From assembly GCA_964389305.1 (NCBI GenBank), contig CAYMEK010000001.1, positions 193,504 to 257,503 of the forward strand: a stretch of DNA of 64,000 bases. The letters are read 5' to 3'. This DNA comes from CAYMEK01 sp964389305 (GTDB lineage Bacteria; Spirochaetota; Spirochaetia; SZUA-6; DRHE01). Of this stretch, positions 35,403 to 44,611 are shown piece by piece (within the stretch, counting starts at the first letter, position 1; every line of letters starts with the position of its first letter). The notes below the pieces were generated by a model, which was not told where the DNA came from, ran no database searches, and saw nothing but the letters and a program-made list of their open reading frames with translations. The position numbers were made by a program, and so were the translations under genes.

Positions 35403-36420
35403 GGTTTTTCCTCTCAAACGAAGCGAGAATCTCACGGATATCTATGTTTACCGGGCAGGCGCTCACACAACGGCCGCAACCGATACACAACAGCATGCCG
35501 TATCTATCGCTGAAGTACTTGAACTTGTGGAAAAGCCGCTGTTTCAATCTCTGTTCGCGGTCCGGGCGGGGATTGAAGCCGCTGGCCTCCAGGGAGTAGG
35601 CCTGGAACTGGCAGGTATCCCACGTTCTGATCGCCTTGCCTTTTTTCTTCGAGCCGTCGTGCTCGATGGTAAAGCAGTGGCAGGTGGGACAGAGAAACGC
35701 GCAGATGCCGCAGCCGATGCAGCGTTCGGCTTCCCTGCCCCATAGCGGGTCCTCGAAATCAAGCTCGATGCCAGCGAGATCCTGCGACGGGGCCATGTCG
35801 CGCAGCGCCGCCTCCTGGAGCCGCCCGGCTTCGGCCGCCTCTTCCGCACTGGCCTCGCGCCAGGAGTTTCCGTCTTTCAGAGCCGGAGATCCGAACAGGG
35901 CCGCCCCGCGATCGCTGATCTCCTCGATCACCAGTCCGTCACCAACCTCGGTGGCCCGCAGGTCCATACCCTCTTCCCCCGCGGGACTCAGTCCCACCTC
36001 GGTGCAGAAACAACTCGGCGCCACCGCAGCCGGGCAGACCAGTCCGATCATCACGGTATTCTCTCTGCGACCGGCATAGTAGGGGTCCCTGTCGTCCTCC
36101 AGGAATACCTGGTCCAGCCGCTTGAGGGCGGCGCAGTCACAGGGCCGGGCGCCGAAGATCACCTGCCCGGTTGGCGCCGCTGCCCGGTCGTCGTACTGCA
36201 GGCCCTCTTCGCCGGCCTGGAAACGATAAAGGGTCTCGGTCTGCGGAAACAGGTGCTCCTTGGCGGAGGCGACCGTGTTGGGGTAGCCCTCCAGCTTCAC
36301 CTCTTCACCTTCGTATGGTTCGAAGAACCATCCCTCCGGCCTCTGTCGCGGAACAAAGAGCCGGTATCCCTTGGCCACCTCGTCTAGGAACTGCTTCAGA
36401 TTCTCTATGTAGCGTACCAT
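35389..36420 (-). CDS. flxB: FlxB-type iron-sulfur subunit (AsrA/hydrogenase-beta-like)
   Basis: The 343-aa protein resembles AsrA/HydB-like electron-transfer subunits. The N-terminal two thirds hold VIFGARPCDCAALKRLDQVF and conserved cysteines (VCPAAVAPSCFCTE), and the C-terminal third has two [4Fe-4S] sets, CIGCGICAFLCP and CIGCGRCVSACP. It should wire FlxA to the HdrA flavins. In Desulfovibrio an equivalent subunit is part of FlxABCD-HdrABC, an NADH-linked bifurcating complex. It sits 18 bases behind flxC. Confidence 0.8.
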   Translation of the reverse strand: MVRYIENLKQFLDEVAKGYRLFVPRQRPEGWFFEPYEGEEVKLEGYPNTVASAKEHLFPQTETLYRFQAGEEGLQYDDRAAAPTGQVIFGARPCDCAALKRLDQVFLEDDRDPYYAGRRENTVMIGLVCPAAVAPSCFCTEVGLSPAGEEGMDLRATEVGDGLVIEEISDRGAALFGSPALKDGNSWREASAEEAAEAGRLQEAALRDMAPSQDLAGIELDFEDPLWGREAERCIGCGICAFLCPTCHCFTIEHDGSKKKGKAIRTWDTCQFQAYSLEASGFNPRPDREQRLKQRLFHKFKYFSDRYGMLLCIGCGRCVSACPVNIDIREILASFERKNRVTS

Positions 36421-36438
36421 CGTAGTCCTATCGTCCTG

Positions 36439-37485
36439 TTACTCTTCCATGAACTCTTCGCTGTCCTCTACGCTGAAGCAGGCCATAACCGGCTCGGCTT
36501 CAGCGTCCAGGCCGGCTTCGTAGTCGAAATTATCGAATACCTGCTTGGCAACCGATCTGTACATCAGCAGCAGGGGGATTCCCATGGGGCAGGCCCGCTC
36601 GCACTCGCCGCAGCTCACGCAGCGGCCGGCCAGGTGGAGCGCCCGGTTGATGTGGTAGGCGGCGTTGTTGGCCGGGTCTGTCTGTTTGCCCAGCCAGAAG
36701 GTCTTACGGACCTTGGCCTCCGCCGACAGAGGCTGTTCGGTATCCTTGGCCAGGCTGCACTCCTGACAGGAACAGGCCGGGCAGATGTTCTTGCAGGCGT
36801 AGCAGCGGATGCAGCGGGAGAACTGCTCGGACCAGAAGCTCCAGCGCTGTTGTGGAGTTTTCTGCAGGAACTCCTCTACGTCGCCGAACTGCTGCTGCGC
36901 GGCAACCGGCTCCCCGGGAACGGGATCGCCCACCAGAACGTCGTAGAACAGGGGATTCGGAGTGCGGCAATAATCGTGGCACTGGTCTGTGATTTCCTTG
37001 AACTCCGCCAGCCGCACCTTCTGTCCCTCTCTCAGCTCGAACAGACCCTGTTCGTCGATCGCCGCGTTGCGGGGATCCTTGGTTTCGGCCCGGGCCTGCC
37101 ACAACTCTTGAGCTTTACGCGGATCCACAACGCCGCGGCAGGGCAAGCCCACCACGAAAAGCTCTTCCCGCGGGATCAACTTTTCCTGAAGCAGCACGTT
37201 AAGTGCGCGGGAGTGGCATCCTCTGACCACCACCGCGGTAGGCTTGTACTGCTCCTGCGAATCCCGGCGGAGGGCGCGCCGCTTGCGCACCATATCGGTG
37301 ATGTAGGTGCAGAGGTTTTCCACTCCGAGGGGCGAAAAATCCAGCTCCCCCAGCTCTTCCGGTGAGGAGGTGATCAGCGGACGGTGGAAAAATGGATTGG
37401 TTCCCCGCCGGTAGCCGATAACCGCCCGCAGCTCGCCTTTGCTCAGCTTGTCGGCCAGTAGTTTTTTGATCTCATCCGTTTGCAT
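36439..37485 (-). CDS. flxC: FlxC-type iron-sulfur subunit (FrhB-like)
   Basis: The 348-aa protein has an FrhB-like region (AVIGYRRGTNPFFHRPL, TAVVVRGCHSRALNVLLQE, FVVGLPCRGVVDP) and a dicluster ferredoxin region with CIRCYACKNICPACSC and CVSCGECERACP. FrhB-type domains often bind FAD; here a flavin site is possible but unproven. It should relay electrons between FlxA/FlxB and FlxD/HdrA. Its start overlaps the end of flxD by 14 bases, in line with a single complex. Confidence 0.78.
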   Translation of the reverse strand: MQTDEIKKLLADKLSKGELRAVIGYRRGTNPFFHRPLITSSPEELGELDFSPLGVENLCTYITDMVRKRRALRRDSQEQYKPTAVVVRGCHSRALNVLLQEKLIPREELFVVGLPCRGVVDPRKAQELWQARAETKDPRNAAIDEQGLFELREGQKVRLAEFKEITDQCHDYCRTPNPLFYDVLVGDPVPGEPVAAQQQFGDVEEFLQKTPQQRWSFWSEQFSRCIRCYACKNICPACSCQECSLAKDTEQPLSAEAKVRKTFWLGKQTDPANNAAYHINRALHLAGRCVSCGECERACPMGIPLLLMYRSVAKQVFDNFDYEAGLDAEAEPVMACFSVEDSEEFMEE

Positions 37486-37939
37486 GGCTACGTCCAGATA
37501 GCTGTGTTTGCGGTCCCAGGGCTTGTACTCGCTTGGTGAGCTCGGTCACCACCTCGGCAAAACGCCCGCCCTCGCTGGCAGACACCCAGCTCATCAGGAA
37601 GCGCTCGCGCTCGATGCCGAGGAAATCGAACAGCCCCGCCAGCAGCGCATAGCGGCGGCGGGCATAAAGGTTGCCCTGGATGTAGTGACAATCCCCCGGG
37701 TGGCAGCCGGCTACTATCACTCCGTCGGCGCCGTCCTGAAAGGCGCGGATCACAAAGGACGGATTCATCCGCCCGGAGCACATCACCCGAATGACCCGCA
37801 CCGAGGATGGATACTGCAGCCGGCTCACGCCTGCCAGGTCGGCGCCGGCGTAGGAGCACCAATTGCAGAGAAAGGCTATGATCTTGGGCTGCCACCGGGC
37901 CTCAAGTATAGTCTGGCTCTTACCTTGAGGATCTGTCAC
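37472..37939 (-). CDS. flxD: FlxD/MvhD-type [2Fe-2S] subunit
   Basis: This 155-aa protein is a complete MvhD homologue: FLCNWCSYAGADLAG near residue 22, IRVMCSGRMNPSFV and VAGCHPGDCHYIQGN. MvhD carries a [2Fe-2S] cluster that links hydrogenase or FlxABC modules to HdrA. I chose the GTG at 37939, which overlaps the hdrA stop (GTGA); the longer frame is a shadow of hdrA. It is the second MvhD-like protein in this operon, the other being at 44.6-45.0 kb. Confidence 0.88.
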   Translation of the reverse strand: MTDPQGKSQTILEARWQPKIIAFLCNWCSYAGADLAGVSRLQYPSSVRVIRVMCSGRMNPSFVIRAFQDGADGVIVAGCHPGDCHYIQGNLYARRRYALLAGLFDFLGIERERFLMSWVSASEGGRFAEVVTELTKRVQALGPQTQLSGRSHANG

Positions 37940-40900
37940 CTGTATTCCTCCAATAAAGCTGCATCGATCATGTCCATGATCTCCCGATCGTCGAAACCCT
38001 TCTGCTGGATCGCCCCCATCCGGCAGGCCGCCGTGCAGGATCCGCAGCATTTGCACAGCGCGGGATTGACCTTGGACTTTCCGCTTTGCTCATCGAGGCT
38101 GACCGCGTTGTAGGGGCAGATCTGCACGCAGGTACCGCAACCGATACACAGCAGTTCGTTGACCTCCGAAACGGTTGCCTCGCCAAGATAGTGATCCTTG
38201 CTGATGACCGTGGCCGCCCGGGCGGCGGCGGCCCGTCCCTGTACGATCGCCTCGTCGATGGTCTTGGGATTGTGCGCCATGCCCGCCAGGTAGACGCCCT
38301 CGGTGGCGAAGTCTACGGGGCGCAGCTTGACGTGCGCTTCGAGGAAGAAGCCGTCCTGATTGAGGGGCACCTTGAAAAGCTGGGAAACCTGCTCGTTGCC
38401 GGGTTCGGCATCGATGCGGGCCGCCAGGATCACGGCCTGCGGATCCGCTATTTCTATCTTTTCGCCGCTCTGCAGATCCTGAACAGTAACCTTTAACCTG
38501 TCGCCGGTTTTCTCCACCACCGGCTTGGCCTCCGGTCCATAGCGCAGGAACATCACTCCGGCCTCCCGGGCTTCCTGGTAGTAGCGCTCGGAAAAACCGT
38601 AGGTGCGGATGTCCCGGAACAGGATATACACCTCGGCGTCGGAGCGCTTTCGCTTCAGAGCCAGAGCGTTCTTGATGCTCTCCCGGCAGCATACCCGGCT
38701 GCAGTACATGTGTCCCTCTTCCCGGGACCCTACGCATTGGATGAACACGACTCGCTTTGGCAGCTTCTCCGGCTGCGTGCCGTGTAGAAGTTTTTCGAAC
38801 TCCTGGCCGGTCTTGATACGCTGGTCCTGGCCGTAGAGGTACTCCGTCGGCGTCGACTCCCGGGCGCCGGTGGCGATGACCGCCACCCCGTGCTCGATTT
38901 CCAGGCTTCCCCGGCCGTTGCCGCTGATTCTTGTCTTGAATTGTCCGACGAAGCCCTCAACGGTTTCTATCGTGCTCGCCAGGTGTACGGCGATGTTCTC
39001 ATTCTCCTCGATCCGGCTGCTCATGTCGGCCAGCAGCGCCTGGGTGTCCCGTCCCTCTACCGTGGACAGGACATTGTTCAGGTTGCCTCCCAGCCTATCT
39101 GACTTCTCGACTAAATCCACCTGGAAACCCTGGCCTGCCAGAGATAGAGCGGCCGACATTCCGGCGGGCCCGCCTCCAAGCACCAGAGCGCTCTGGGTTA
39201 CATCGAGGGTGATCGTAGGCAGAGGCTGGACCAGTCGCACCTTGGCTACAGCCATTCGCATCAGGTCCTTGGCCTTCTCCGTGGCCTCGTCGGGCAGGCC
39301 CATGTGCACCCACGAGCATTGGTCCCGGATGTTCGCCATCTCGAACAGGTGCCTGTTCAGGCCGGCTTCCCGGATCGTCTCCTGGAACAGCGGCTCGTGC
39401 GTGCGGGGCGTGCAGGACGCGACCACCACCCTGTTCAGGTTGTGCTCGTCGATCATGTCGCGAATGTGGGCCTGGGTGTCCTGCGAACAGGTGTAGAGGT
39501 TCGCCTCGGCGTAGGCCACGTCGGGCAGGGTTTGCGCGTATTCTACTACCTCCGGCACCCTCACGATGCCGCCGATATTGATTCCGCAGTGACAGATGAA
39601 CACACCGACGCGCAGCGGCTGCCCCGATACGTCCTTCTCCTCGGGGTAGGTTTTCTCCACCACCTCGCTCCAGCGGTTCGCCGCCAGGATCTCCCCGGCT
39701 GCCGCCGCCCCTGCCGAGGCCTGCATCACCGTCTCAGGAATATCCTTAGGCTCCTGCGCCGGACCGCAGACGTAGATGCCCGGGACCTTGGTTTCTACGG
39801 AGTTGAAGGGATTGGTGGCTATGAATCCATATCCATTCACGGGCAATCCCAGATGAGCGCCGAGCTTCCGTACGGTTTCTCCCCCCTGGAAGCCGATGGA
39901 AAGCACTACCAGGTCGAAGCCTTCATGGGTAACTGGACCGCCTTCGGCCTCGTACTCGAGGACCAGCTTTCCGGTAGTCTCGTCGCGTACGACCCCGGAA
40001 GGTCGGGCGCGGGTGAATTTGATCCCGTATTCGTTTTTTGCTCGCTCGTAGTAGCGATCGAAGTCCTTGCCGTGGGCGCGAATGTCCATATAGAAAATCG
40101 TGGGCTCGATCTCGTGCTCGTGCTCTTTGGCGATGACCGCCTCCTTGATGGCGTACATGCAGCACACCGAGGAGCAGTGGATGTTGCCGGCCGCGGGGTC
40201 CCGCGAACCCACGCACTGGATGAACGCTACTTTTTTCGGCAGCACCCCGTCGGATGGACGCTGGATGTGTCCTTCGTAAGGGCCGGAAGCGGACAGAATA
40301 CGCTCGAATTGAATGCTGGTCACCACGTCGGGATATCTGCCGTAGCCGAGGTGGTACATCGCCTCGGGGTCGAACTTTTCACAGCCCGAGGCGACCAGAA
40401 TGGCTCCGACATGAAGCTCTACTTCCCTGTCCGTCTGCGCATGATCGATGGCGCCGGCCTCGCAGTGAGCTTCGCACTGCAGGCACTCGCAGCATCCGCC
40501 GCAGTTCAGGCAGCGGCTGGCCTCCTCCACGGCCTGCTCTTCGGTGAGACCCAATTCGACCTCGGCAAAGTCGGTGATGCGCTTCTGCACCTCCAGTGTA
40601 TGGATGGGGACCCTCGGCTTTTTCTCGTGAAACTCCTCAGGCATCGGAGCGGTCAGGGCCGGCTCTTCGCTGCGTCCCTCGTACAGGTCTTTCTTGTTGA
40701 GATACCGATCGATGGACTCGGCGGCTGTGTGTCCGTGAGCGATTGCATGAACCACGTATCCACCGGCGCCGGCCACGTCTCCCCCGGCGAACACGCCCGG
40801 GACGGTGGTTTGCAGCGTGACCGGATCGATCTGGATGAGGCCCCTGTTCATGGCGATCGCTGTGCCTTCGGCGGCGATGAGCCCGGTGTCCACTTCCTGA

Positions 40901-42390
40901 CCGAGAGCCGAGATGACCACGTCCACGGGAAGGTTTTCCGTCTGGTTGCCTATGGGAATAGGGCGGCGTCTATCCGAAGCATCCGGGGGTCCCAGCCGCA
41001 TGCGGCTGCAGATCAGCTCGCTGACCTTGCCGGACTTGCCGACAATTTTGCGTGGTGCCAGCAGAAAGCGCAGCCTGACGCCTTCCTGCTCGGCGGCCTC
41101 GATCTCGTCGGCCATGGCTGGCATCTCCGCCCTCGTGCGTCGATAGACCAGCAGAGCCTCTTTGGCTCCCAGCCTGCGGGCGGTGCGTACGGAGTCGATG
41201 GCCGTGTTGCCGCCGCCGATCACGGCCACCACCTTCCCCTTTACCGCCGCCTGCGACCGGCCGTTGGAGGCGTAACGGAGGAACTCGAGGGCGGGCAGAA
41301 CTCCCTGCAGCTCCTCGCCTTCTATGGAAAGCTTGCGGCTCTTCTGGGTTCCGGCGGCGATGAGCACGGCCTTGAACCCCTGCCTGCGCAGGTCTTGAAC
41401 CGTCGACTCCCCGCCGAAGGGAACGTTGGTCCTGATCTCGACTCCCGCTCTCTCGATGACCTCCACCTCATAGTCCAGAATGTCATCGGGCAGGCGGTAC
41501 TGTGGAATGCCGTAGCGCAGCATACCCCCGGTCTTCGGCTGGGCCTCGAAAACGACGGGCTGGTATCCCAGCCTGGCCAGATCGTAGGCGGCGGTCAGGC
41601 CCGCGGGACCGGAGCCCACGATCGCGATCTTGGCTTTCTTTTTTCCTTTGGGTTTGGCGGGGTTGAGGCACTCGGCGAGCTGCTCCTGATGACTCCTCTC
41701 CCAATCCGAGGCGAAGCGCTTGAGGGCCCGAATCTCCACGGCCTGGTCTAAATTGGCGCGGTTGCAGGCATCTTCGCACAGACCGCAGACCCTGCCGCAC
41801 ACGGCCGGCAGAGGAATGCGCTTGCGAATCAGCTCCACGGCCTCCTTGAATTTCCGCTCCCGGATGAGGGAAACGTAGCCGTGCGCGTTGCATCCCGCCG
41901 GGCAGGCCGCACTGCACGGGCTCTTTCCCCTCTTTTCGATGGCGAATACGTTCGGGGCGGCCTGGGGAAAGGGACGGTAGATAGCCCGGCGTACGCCGAG
42001 CCGTTCGTCGAACTCGCTGGCCATGGGAACCGGACAGTGTTTCTCGCATTCACCGCAGCCTGTACATTTGTCCTCATCGACGTAGCGGGCTTTACGCCGC
42101 ACCCTGACGGTGAAGTTGCCCGGCTCACCGCTTACTGACTCCACTTCGGAGAGAGTCAAAAGATCGATATTCAAGTGACGGGCACAGTCCACCAGCTTGG
42201 GGCTCATGATGCACATCGAGCAGTCGTTGGTGGGAAAGGTCTTGTCAAGCTGGGCCATAACGCCGCCGATCGCGGGGGAGGACTCGACCAGATTGACCTT
42301 GAATCCCGCTTCGGCCAGATCCAGGGAAGCCTGGATTCCGGCTATGCCTCCGCCAACGACCAGAACCGAACCGCTGCCGTTGCGACTCAT
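37936..42390 (-). CDS. hdrA: Giant HdrA-type flavoprotein with inserted GltD/NfnB-like module
   Basis: The 1484-aa protein is about twice a normal HdrA. Residues 1-125 form a first HdrA start (VVGGGIAGIQASLDLAEAGF, CTGCGECEKHC). About 155-575 is a glutamate-synthase small-subunit or NfnB-like module with CGRVCGLCEDAC, an FAD site IVGSGPAGLTAAYDLA and an NAD(P) site VIGGGNTAIDS. About 626-905 resumes HdrA (CVGSRDPAAGN). About 925-1484 is a second HdrA (LVLGGGPAGMSAALSLA, CVGSREEGH) ending in CIGCGTCVQICP and a final cluster from Cys1446. It should be the bifurcating core of the operon. Confidence 0.88.
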   Translation of the reverse strand: MSRNGSGSVLVVGGGIAGIQASLDLAEAGFKVNLVESSPAIGGVMAQLDKTFPTNDCSMCIMSPKLVDCARHLNIDLLTLSEVESVSGEPGNFTVRVRRKARYVDEDKCTGCGECEKHCPVPMASEFDERLGVRRAIYRPFPQAAPNVFAIEKRGKSPCSAACPAGCNAHGYVSLIRERKFKEAVELIRKRIPLPAVCGRVCGLCEDACNRANLDQAVEIRALKRFASDWERSHQEQLAECLNPAKPKGKKKAKIAIVGSGPAGLTAAYDLARLGYQPVVFEAQPKTGGMLRYGIPQYRLPDDILDYEVEVIERAGVEIRTNVPFGGESTVQDLRRQGFKAVLIAAGTQKSRKLSIEGEELQGVLPALEFLRYASNGRSQAAVKGKVVAVIGGGNTAIDSVRTARRLGAKEALLVYRRTRAEMPAMADEIEAAEQEGVRLRFLLAPRKIVGKSGKVSELICSRMRLGPPDASDRRRPIPIGNQTENLPVDVVISALGQEVDTGLIAAEGTAIAMNRGLIQIDPVTLQTTVPGVFAGGDVAGAGGYVVHAIAHGHTAAESIDRYLNKKDLYEGRSEEPALTAPMPEEFHEKKPRVPIHTLEVQKRITDFAEVELGLTEEQAVEEASRCLNCGGCCECLQCEAHCEAGAIDHAQTDREVELHVGAILVASGCEKFDPEAMYHLGYGRYPDVVTSIQFERILSASGPYEGHIQRPSDGVLPKKVAFIQCVGSRDPAAGNIHCSSVCCMYAIKEAVIAKEHEHEIEPTIFYMDIRAHGKDFDRYYERAKNEYGIKFTRARPSGVVRDETTGKLVLEYEAEGGPVTHEGFDLVVLSIGFQGGETVRKLGAHLGLPVNGYGFIATNPFNSVETKVPGIYVCGPAQEPKDIPETVMQASAGAAAAGEILAANRWSEVVEKTYPEEKDVSGQPLRVGVFICHCGINIGGIVRVPEVVEYAQTLPDVAYAEANLYTCSQDTQAHIRDMIDEHNLNRVVVASCTPRTHEPLFQETIREAGLNRHLFEMANIRDQCSWVHMGLPDEATEKAKDLMRMAVAKVRLVQPLPTITLDVTQSALVLGGGPAGMSAALSLAGQGFQVDLVEKSDRLGGNLNNVLSTVEGRDTQALLADMSSRIEENENIAVHLASTIETVEGFVGQFKTRISGNGRGSLEIEHGVAVIATGARESTPTEYLYGQDQRIKTGQEFEKLLHGTQPEKLPKRVVFIQCVGSREEGHMYCSRVCCRESIKNALALKRKRSDAEVYILFRDIRTYGFSERYYQEAREAGVMFLRYGPEAKPVVEKTGDRLKVTVQDLQSGEKIEIADPQAVILAARIDAEPGNEQVSQLFKVPLNQDGFFLEAHVKLRPVDFATEGVYLAGMAHNPKTIDEAIVQGRAAAARAATVISKDHYLGEATVSEVNELLCIGCGTCVQICPYNAVSLDEQSGKSKVNPALCKCCGSCTAACRMGAIQQKGFDDREIMDMIDAALLEEYR

Positions 42391-42878
42391 GTCTGCTGTA
42401 TCTCCTTCAGGCCTTTGGCCAGCTTACTCTTGATGCTCTTCTGTATTTCCGCCGTATCCTCATTTCTGGCCGCGGCCCACAGGACCTCGGCCAATCCGTG
42501 GCGGATTTCCTGGGCCAGCACATCGACCCGTTTTATTCTTTCGCGCATGTCCTTAGGCACGTAGCCTTGCTCGACCGCCATGTCGCGGAGGACCGCCATT
42601 ACGTCGGTAAAGCGGACATCCTGCGGGCAGCGGGCGTAGCATGTGTAGCACTGAGTGCAATACCAGAGCAGCTCCGAGGAAAGCAGCTTTTCCTTCTCGC
42701 CCAGCAGCGCCTGGCGGATGAACAGGCGGGGATTGAAGCGCTCGTCGATCTCGGAAACGGGACAGGAGGCGGTGCAGGTGCCGCAGGAGAAGCAGCGTTT
42801 AAAAAAGCTCGCCCCCGGGCGGGCCGCTATCTCGTATTTGAAATCCTTGTCCAGCTCGGTCATTACGATGTCAGCCAC
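42387..42878 (-). CDS. hdrC: HdrC-type iron-sulfur subunit
   Basis: This 163-aa protein has two [4Fe-4S] sets, Cys29, 32, 35, 39 (CFSCGTCTASCP) and Cys74, 77, 80, 84 (CTQCYTCYARCP), and a helical C-terminus: the HdrC pattern. In heterodisulfide reductase HdrC connects HdrA with HdrB. Here no HdrB follows; the next gene is the giant hdrA with a four-base overlap. GGAGG precedes the GTG start. A gap of 123 bases separates it from metF. Confidence 0.88.
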   Translation of the reverse strand: MADIVMTELDKDFKYEIAARPGASFFKRCFSCGTCTASCPVSEIDERFNPRLFIRQALLGEKEKLLSSELLWYCTQCYTCYARCPQDVRFTDVMAVLRDMAVEQGYVPKDMRERIKRVDVLAQEIRHGLAEVLWAAARNEDTAEIQKSIKSKLAKGLKEIQQT

Positions 42879-43001
42879 CGTTTTCCTCCAAAAAGGTTTA
42901 AATTTTTCTTCTCCGGCCGCCGGGCCTCACCGGCAAGAGGAAATCGACCTGCAGCCAGCGGGTCCCGGCGACCGTTTTCTTATTCAGGCCGCTTTTCGGG
43001 C

Positions 43002-43952
43002 CTAGGCCGCCTGCGGCCTTGGAAGCAGCCCTGCATCCTGCACCAAACCCCGGACGGTTTTTTCCGCCTCAATGGCCATGATGTGCACTCCGGACACACC
43101 CTCCAGCTTGCGAAACCGCTCGATCTGCTCGAGGGCGAACTGCTTTCCCTCCTCCTTGGCATCTGAGGTCTTTTCGAAGCGTTCGACCAGCGAGTCGGGG
43201 ACAGAGACCCCTGCGACGCTGTTTTTCATGTAGCGCAGCATGCCAAGGGAGCGTATGGGCGTGATGCCCGCCAGGATCTTCACCCGTTTGTGCAGGCCTC
43301 GAGCCACCACCTCCGACATCCAGCGCTCGAAGCAGTCCATGTCGTAGACACATTGGGTCTGGACGAAATCAACGCCCGCAGCAGCCTTCTTTTCCAGGCG
43401 GCTCACCCGCCATTCAAGCGGTTCGGCGAAGGGATTGGCCGCCGCCCCGATGAGGAAACGGGGCTCGTGGATCTCCGCTTTCTTGCTGTTGCGTATCTCC
43501 TCCCCGCACTGGAAAGTCTTCGCGTCCCGCATCTGCTTCACGATATAGATTAGCTGCACCGAGTCGATATCGTAGACCTGCTTGGCCTGGGGATGGTTGC
43601 CGAAGCTCTGGTGGTCCCCGGTCAGGCAAAGCAGGTTGCGCGCTCCGTTCAGGTAGGCGCCTAGCAGGTCGGCCTGGATGGCCAGGCGGTTGCGGTCCCG
43701 GCAGGTCATCTGCACCACCGGCTCCAGGCCCCGGGACAGCACGTAGAAGGCGGTGCCGATCGAGGAGATGCGTACGATGGCGGTCTGGTTGTCGGTGATG
43801 TTTACCGCATCCACCGCTCCGCTCAGGGCTTCGATCTTCTCGTCCAGTACCTTCGGGTCTACGCTCTTGGGGGGACCCAGCTCGCCGGTTACTACGAACT
43901 CGCCCTGCGCAAGTAGCTTCTCCAGTCTGCTTCCGGATTTGGGCTCGCTCAC
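43002..43952 (-). CDS. metF: Methylenetetrahydrofolate reductase, catalytic subunit
   Basis: The 316-aa barrel enzyme reduces methylene-H4folate to methyl-H4folate in the methyl branch of the Wood-Ljungdahl pathway. Family features are FVVTGELGPPKSVDP, AVNITDNQTAIVRIS, LLCLTGDHQSFGNHPQ (folate and FAD region) and RFLIGAAANPFAEP. The GTG at 43952 overlaps the metV stop. MetF in acetogens works with MetV; electrons may come through HdrA and MvhD parts, as proposed for Moorella. Confidence 0.93.
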   Translation of the reverse strand: MSEPKSGSRLEKLLAQGEFVVTGELGPPKSVDPKVLDEKIEALSGAVDAVNITDNQTAIVRISSIGTAFYVLSRGLEPVVQMTCRDRNRLAIQADLLGAYLNGARNLLCLTGDHQSFGNHPQAKQVYDIDSVQLIYIVKQMRDAKTFQCGEEIRNSKKAEIHEPRFLIGAAANPFAEPLEWRVSRLEKKAAAGVDFVQTQCVYDMDCFERWMSEVVARGLHKRVKILAGITPIRSLGMLRYMKNSVAGVSVPDSLVERFEKTSDAKEEGKQFALEQIERFRKLEGVSGVHIMAIEAEKTVRGLVQDAGLLPRPQAA

Positions 43953-44611
43953 AGCTTGACGTCCTCTCTGATGAGCCTTCTCGGGCCGCCGTCGTGGGTC
44001 CTGGACCAGTCCTGTGGGGGCCGGATGGTCATCATGGTGTCCAGCCGGTTCAAAGCTTTGAGCCGCTGGTAGATGAGATTCCAGCCGCAGTCCAGGTTTT
44101 CTGGATCCACCTCGCACTTGCCGTTTTCCGAACCCCCGCAGGGACCGTTCATAAGACCTTTGGAGCAGCGGGTGCGCGGGCAGATACCACCGGTCAGGTC
44201 GAGAACACAGTCCCCGCAACCGAGACAACGCTCCAGCCAGTAACCTGCTCCCTCATTCGAACCGATGAACAGCGTGTTCAGGGCCGGGAGCACGGGTTTT
44301 TCAGGAAAGAAATCCGCCATCATCTGTACCCCTGCTCCGCAGGCCATGGACAGGATGATATCGTGGCGTTCGGCCTCCCCGGTGATCTCCTCCACGAACT
44401 CGCGGTCGCATTGACGCTCGATGGAAACCCCGGTGACCTCGGCGAATCCTTTGCCGGACAGCCGCAGGGCCGCGCTCAAAACCCTCACCTCTTTTTCTCC
44501 ACCGGCCAGGCAGACGGTCACGCAGGTATCGCAGCCCACGACCAGGATCTTCTTCCCAGCCGGAAGCATTTCCAGGATCTCGGCGATCGGTTTTTGTTCT
44601 GCAACGATCAC
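43949..44611 (-). CDS. metV: MetV, zinc/iron-sulfur partner of MetF
   Basis: This 220-aa protein has a nucleotide-like N-terminal domain (KKILVVGCDTCVTVCLAGGE) and a C-terminal MTHFR_C-type Cys region CLGCGDCVLDLTGGICP, CSKGLMNGPCGG and ENGKCEVD. In acetogens MetV forms the core of MetVF and stabilises it. The gene overlaps mvhD by four bases upstream and metF by four bases downstream, so MvhD-MetV-MetF should be made in step. Confidence 0.92.
   Translation of the reverse strand: MIVAEQKPIAEILEMLPAGKKILVVGCDTCVTVCLAGGEKEVRVLSAALRLSGKGFAEVTGVSIERQCDREFVEEITGEAERHDIILSMACGAGVQMMADFFPEKPVLPALNTLFIGSNEGAGYWLERCLGCGDCVLDLTGGICPRTRCSKGLMNGPCGGSENGKCEVDPENLDCGWNLIYQRLKALNRLDTMMTIRPPQDWSRTHDGGPRRLIREDVKL

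Noticed and set aside
39304..41751. 815-codon open frame on the plus strand
   Set aside because: It is antisense to the giant hdrA gene, has no protein family signature and arises from GC-rich codon use. The minus-strand frame has clear cofactor motifs along its whole length.
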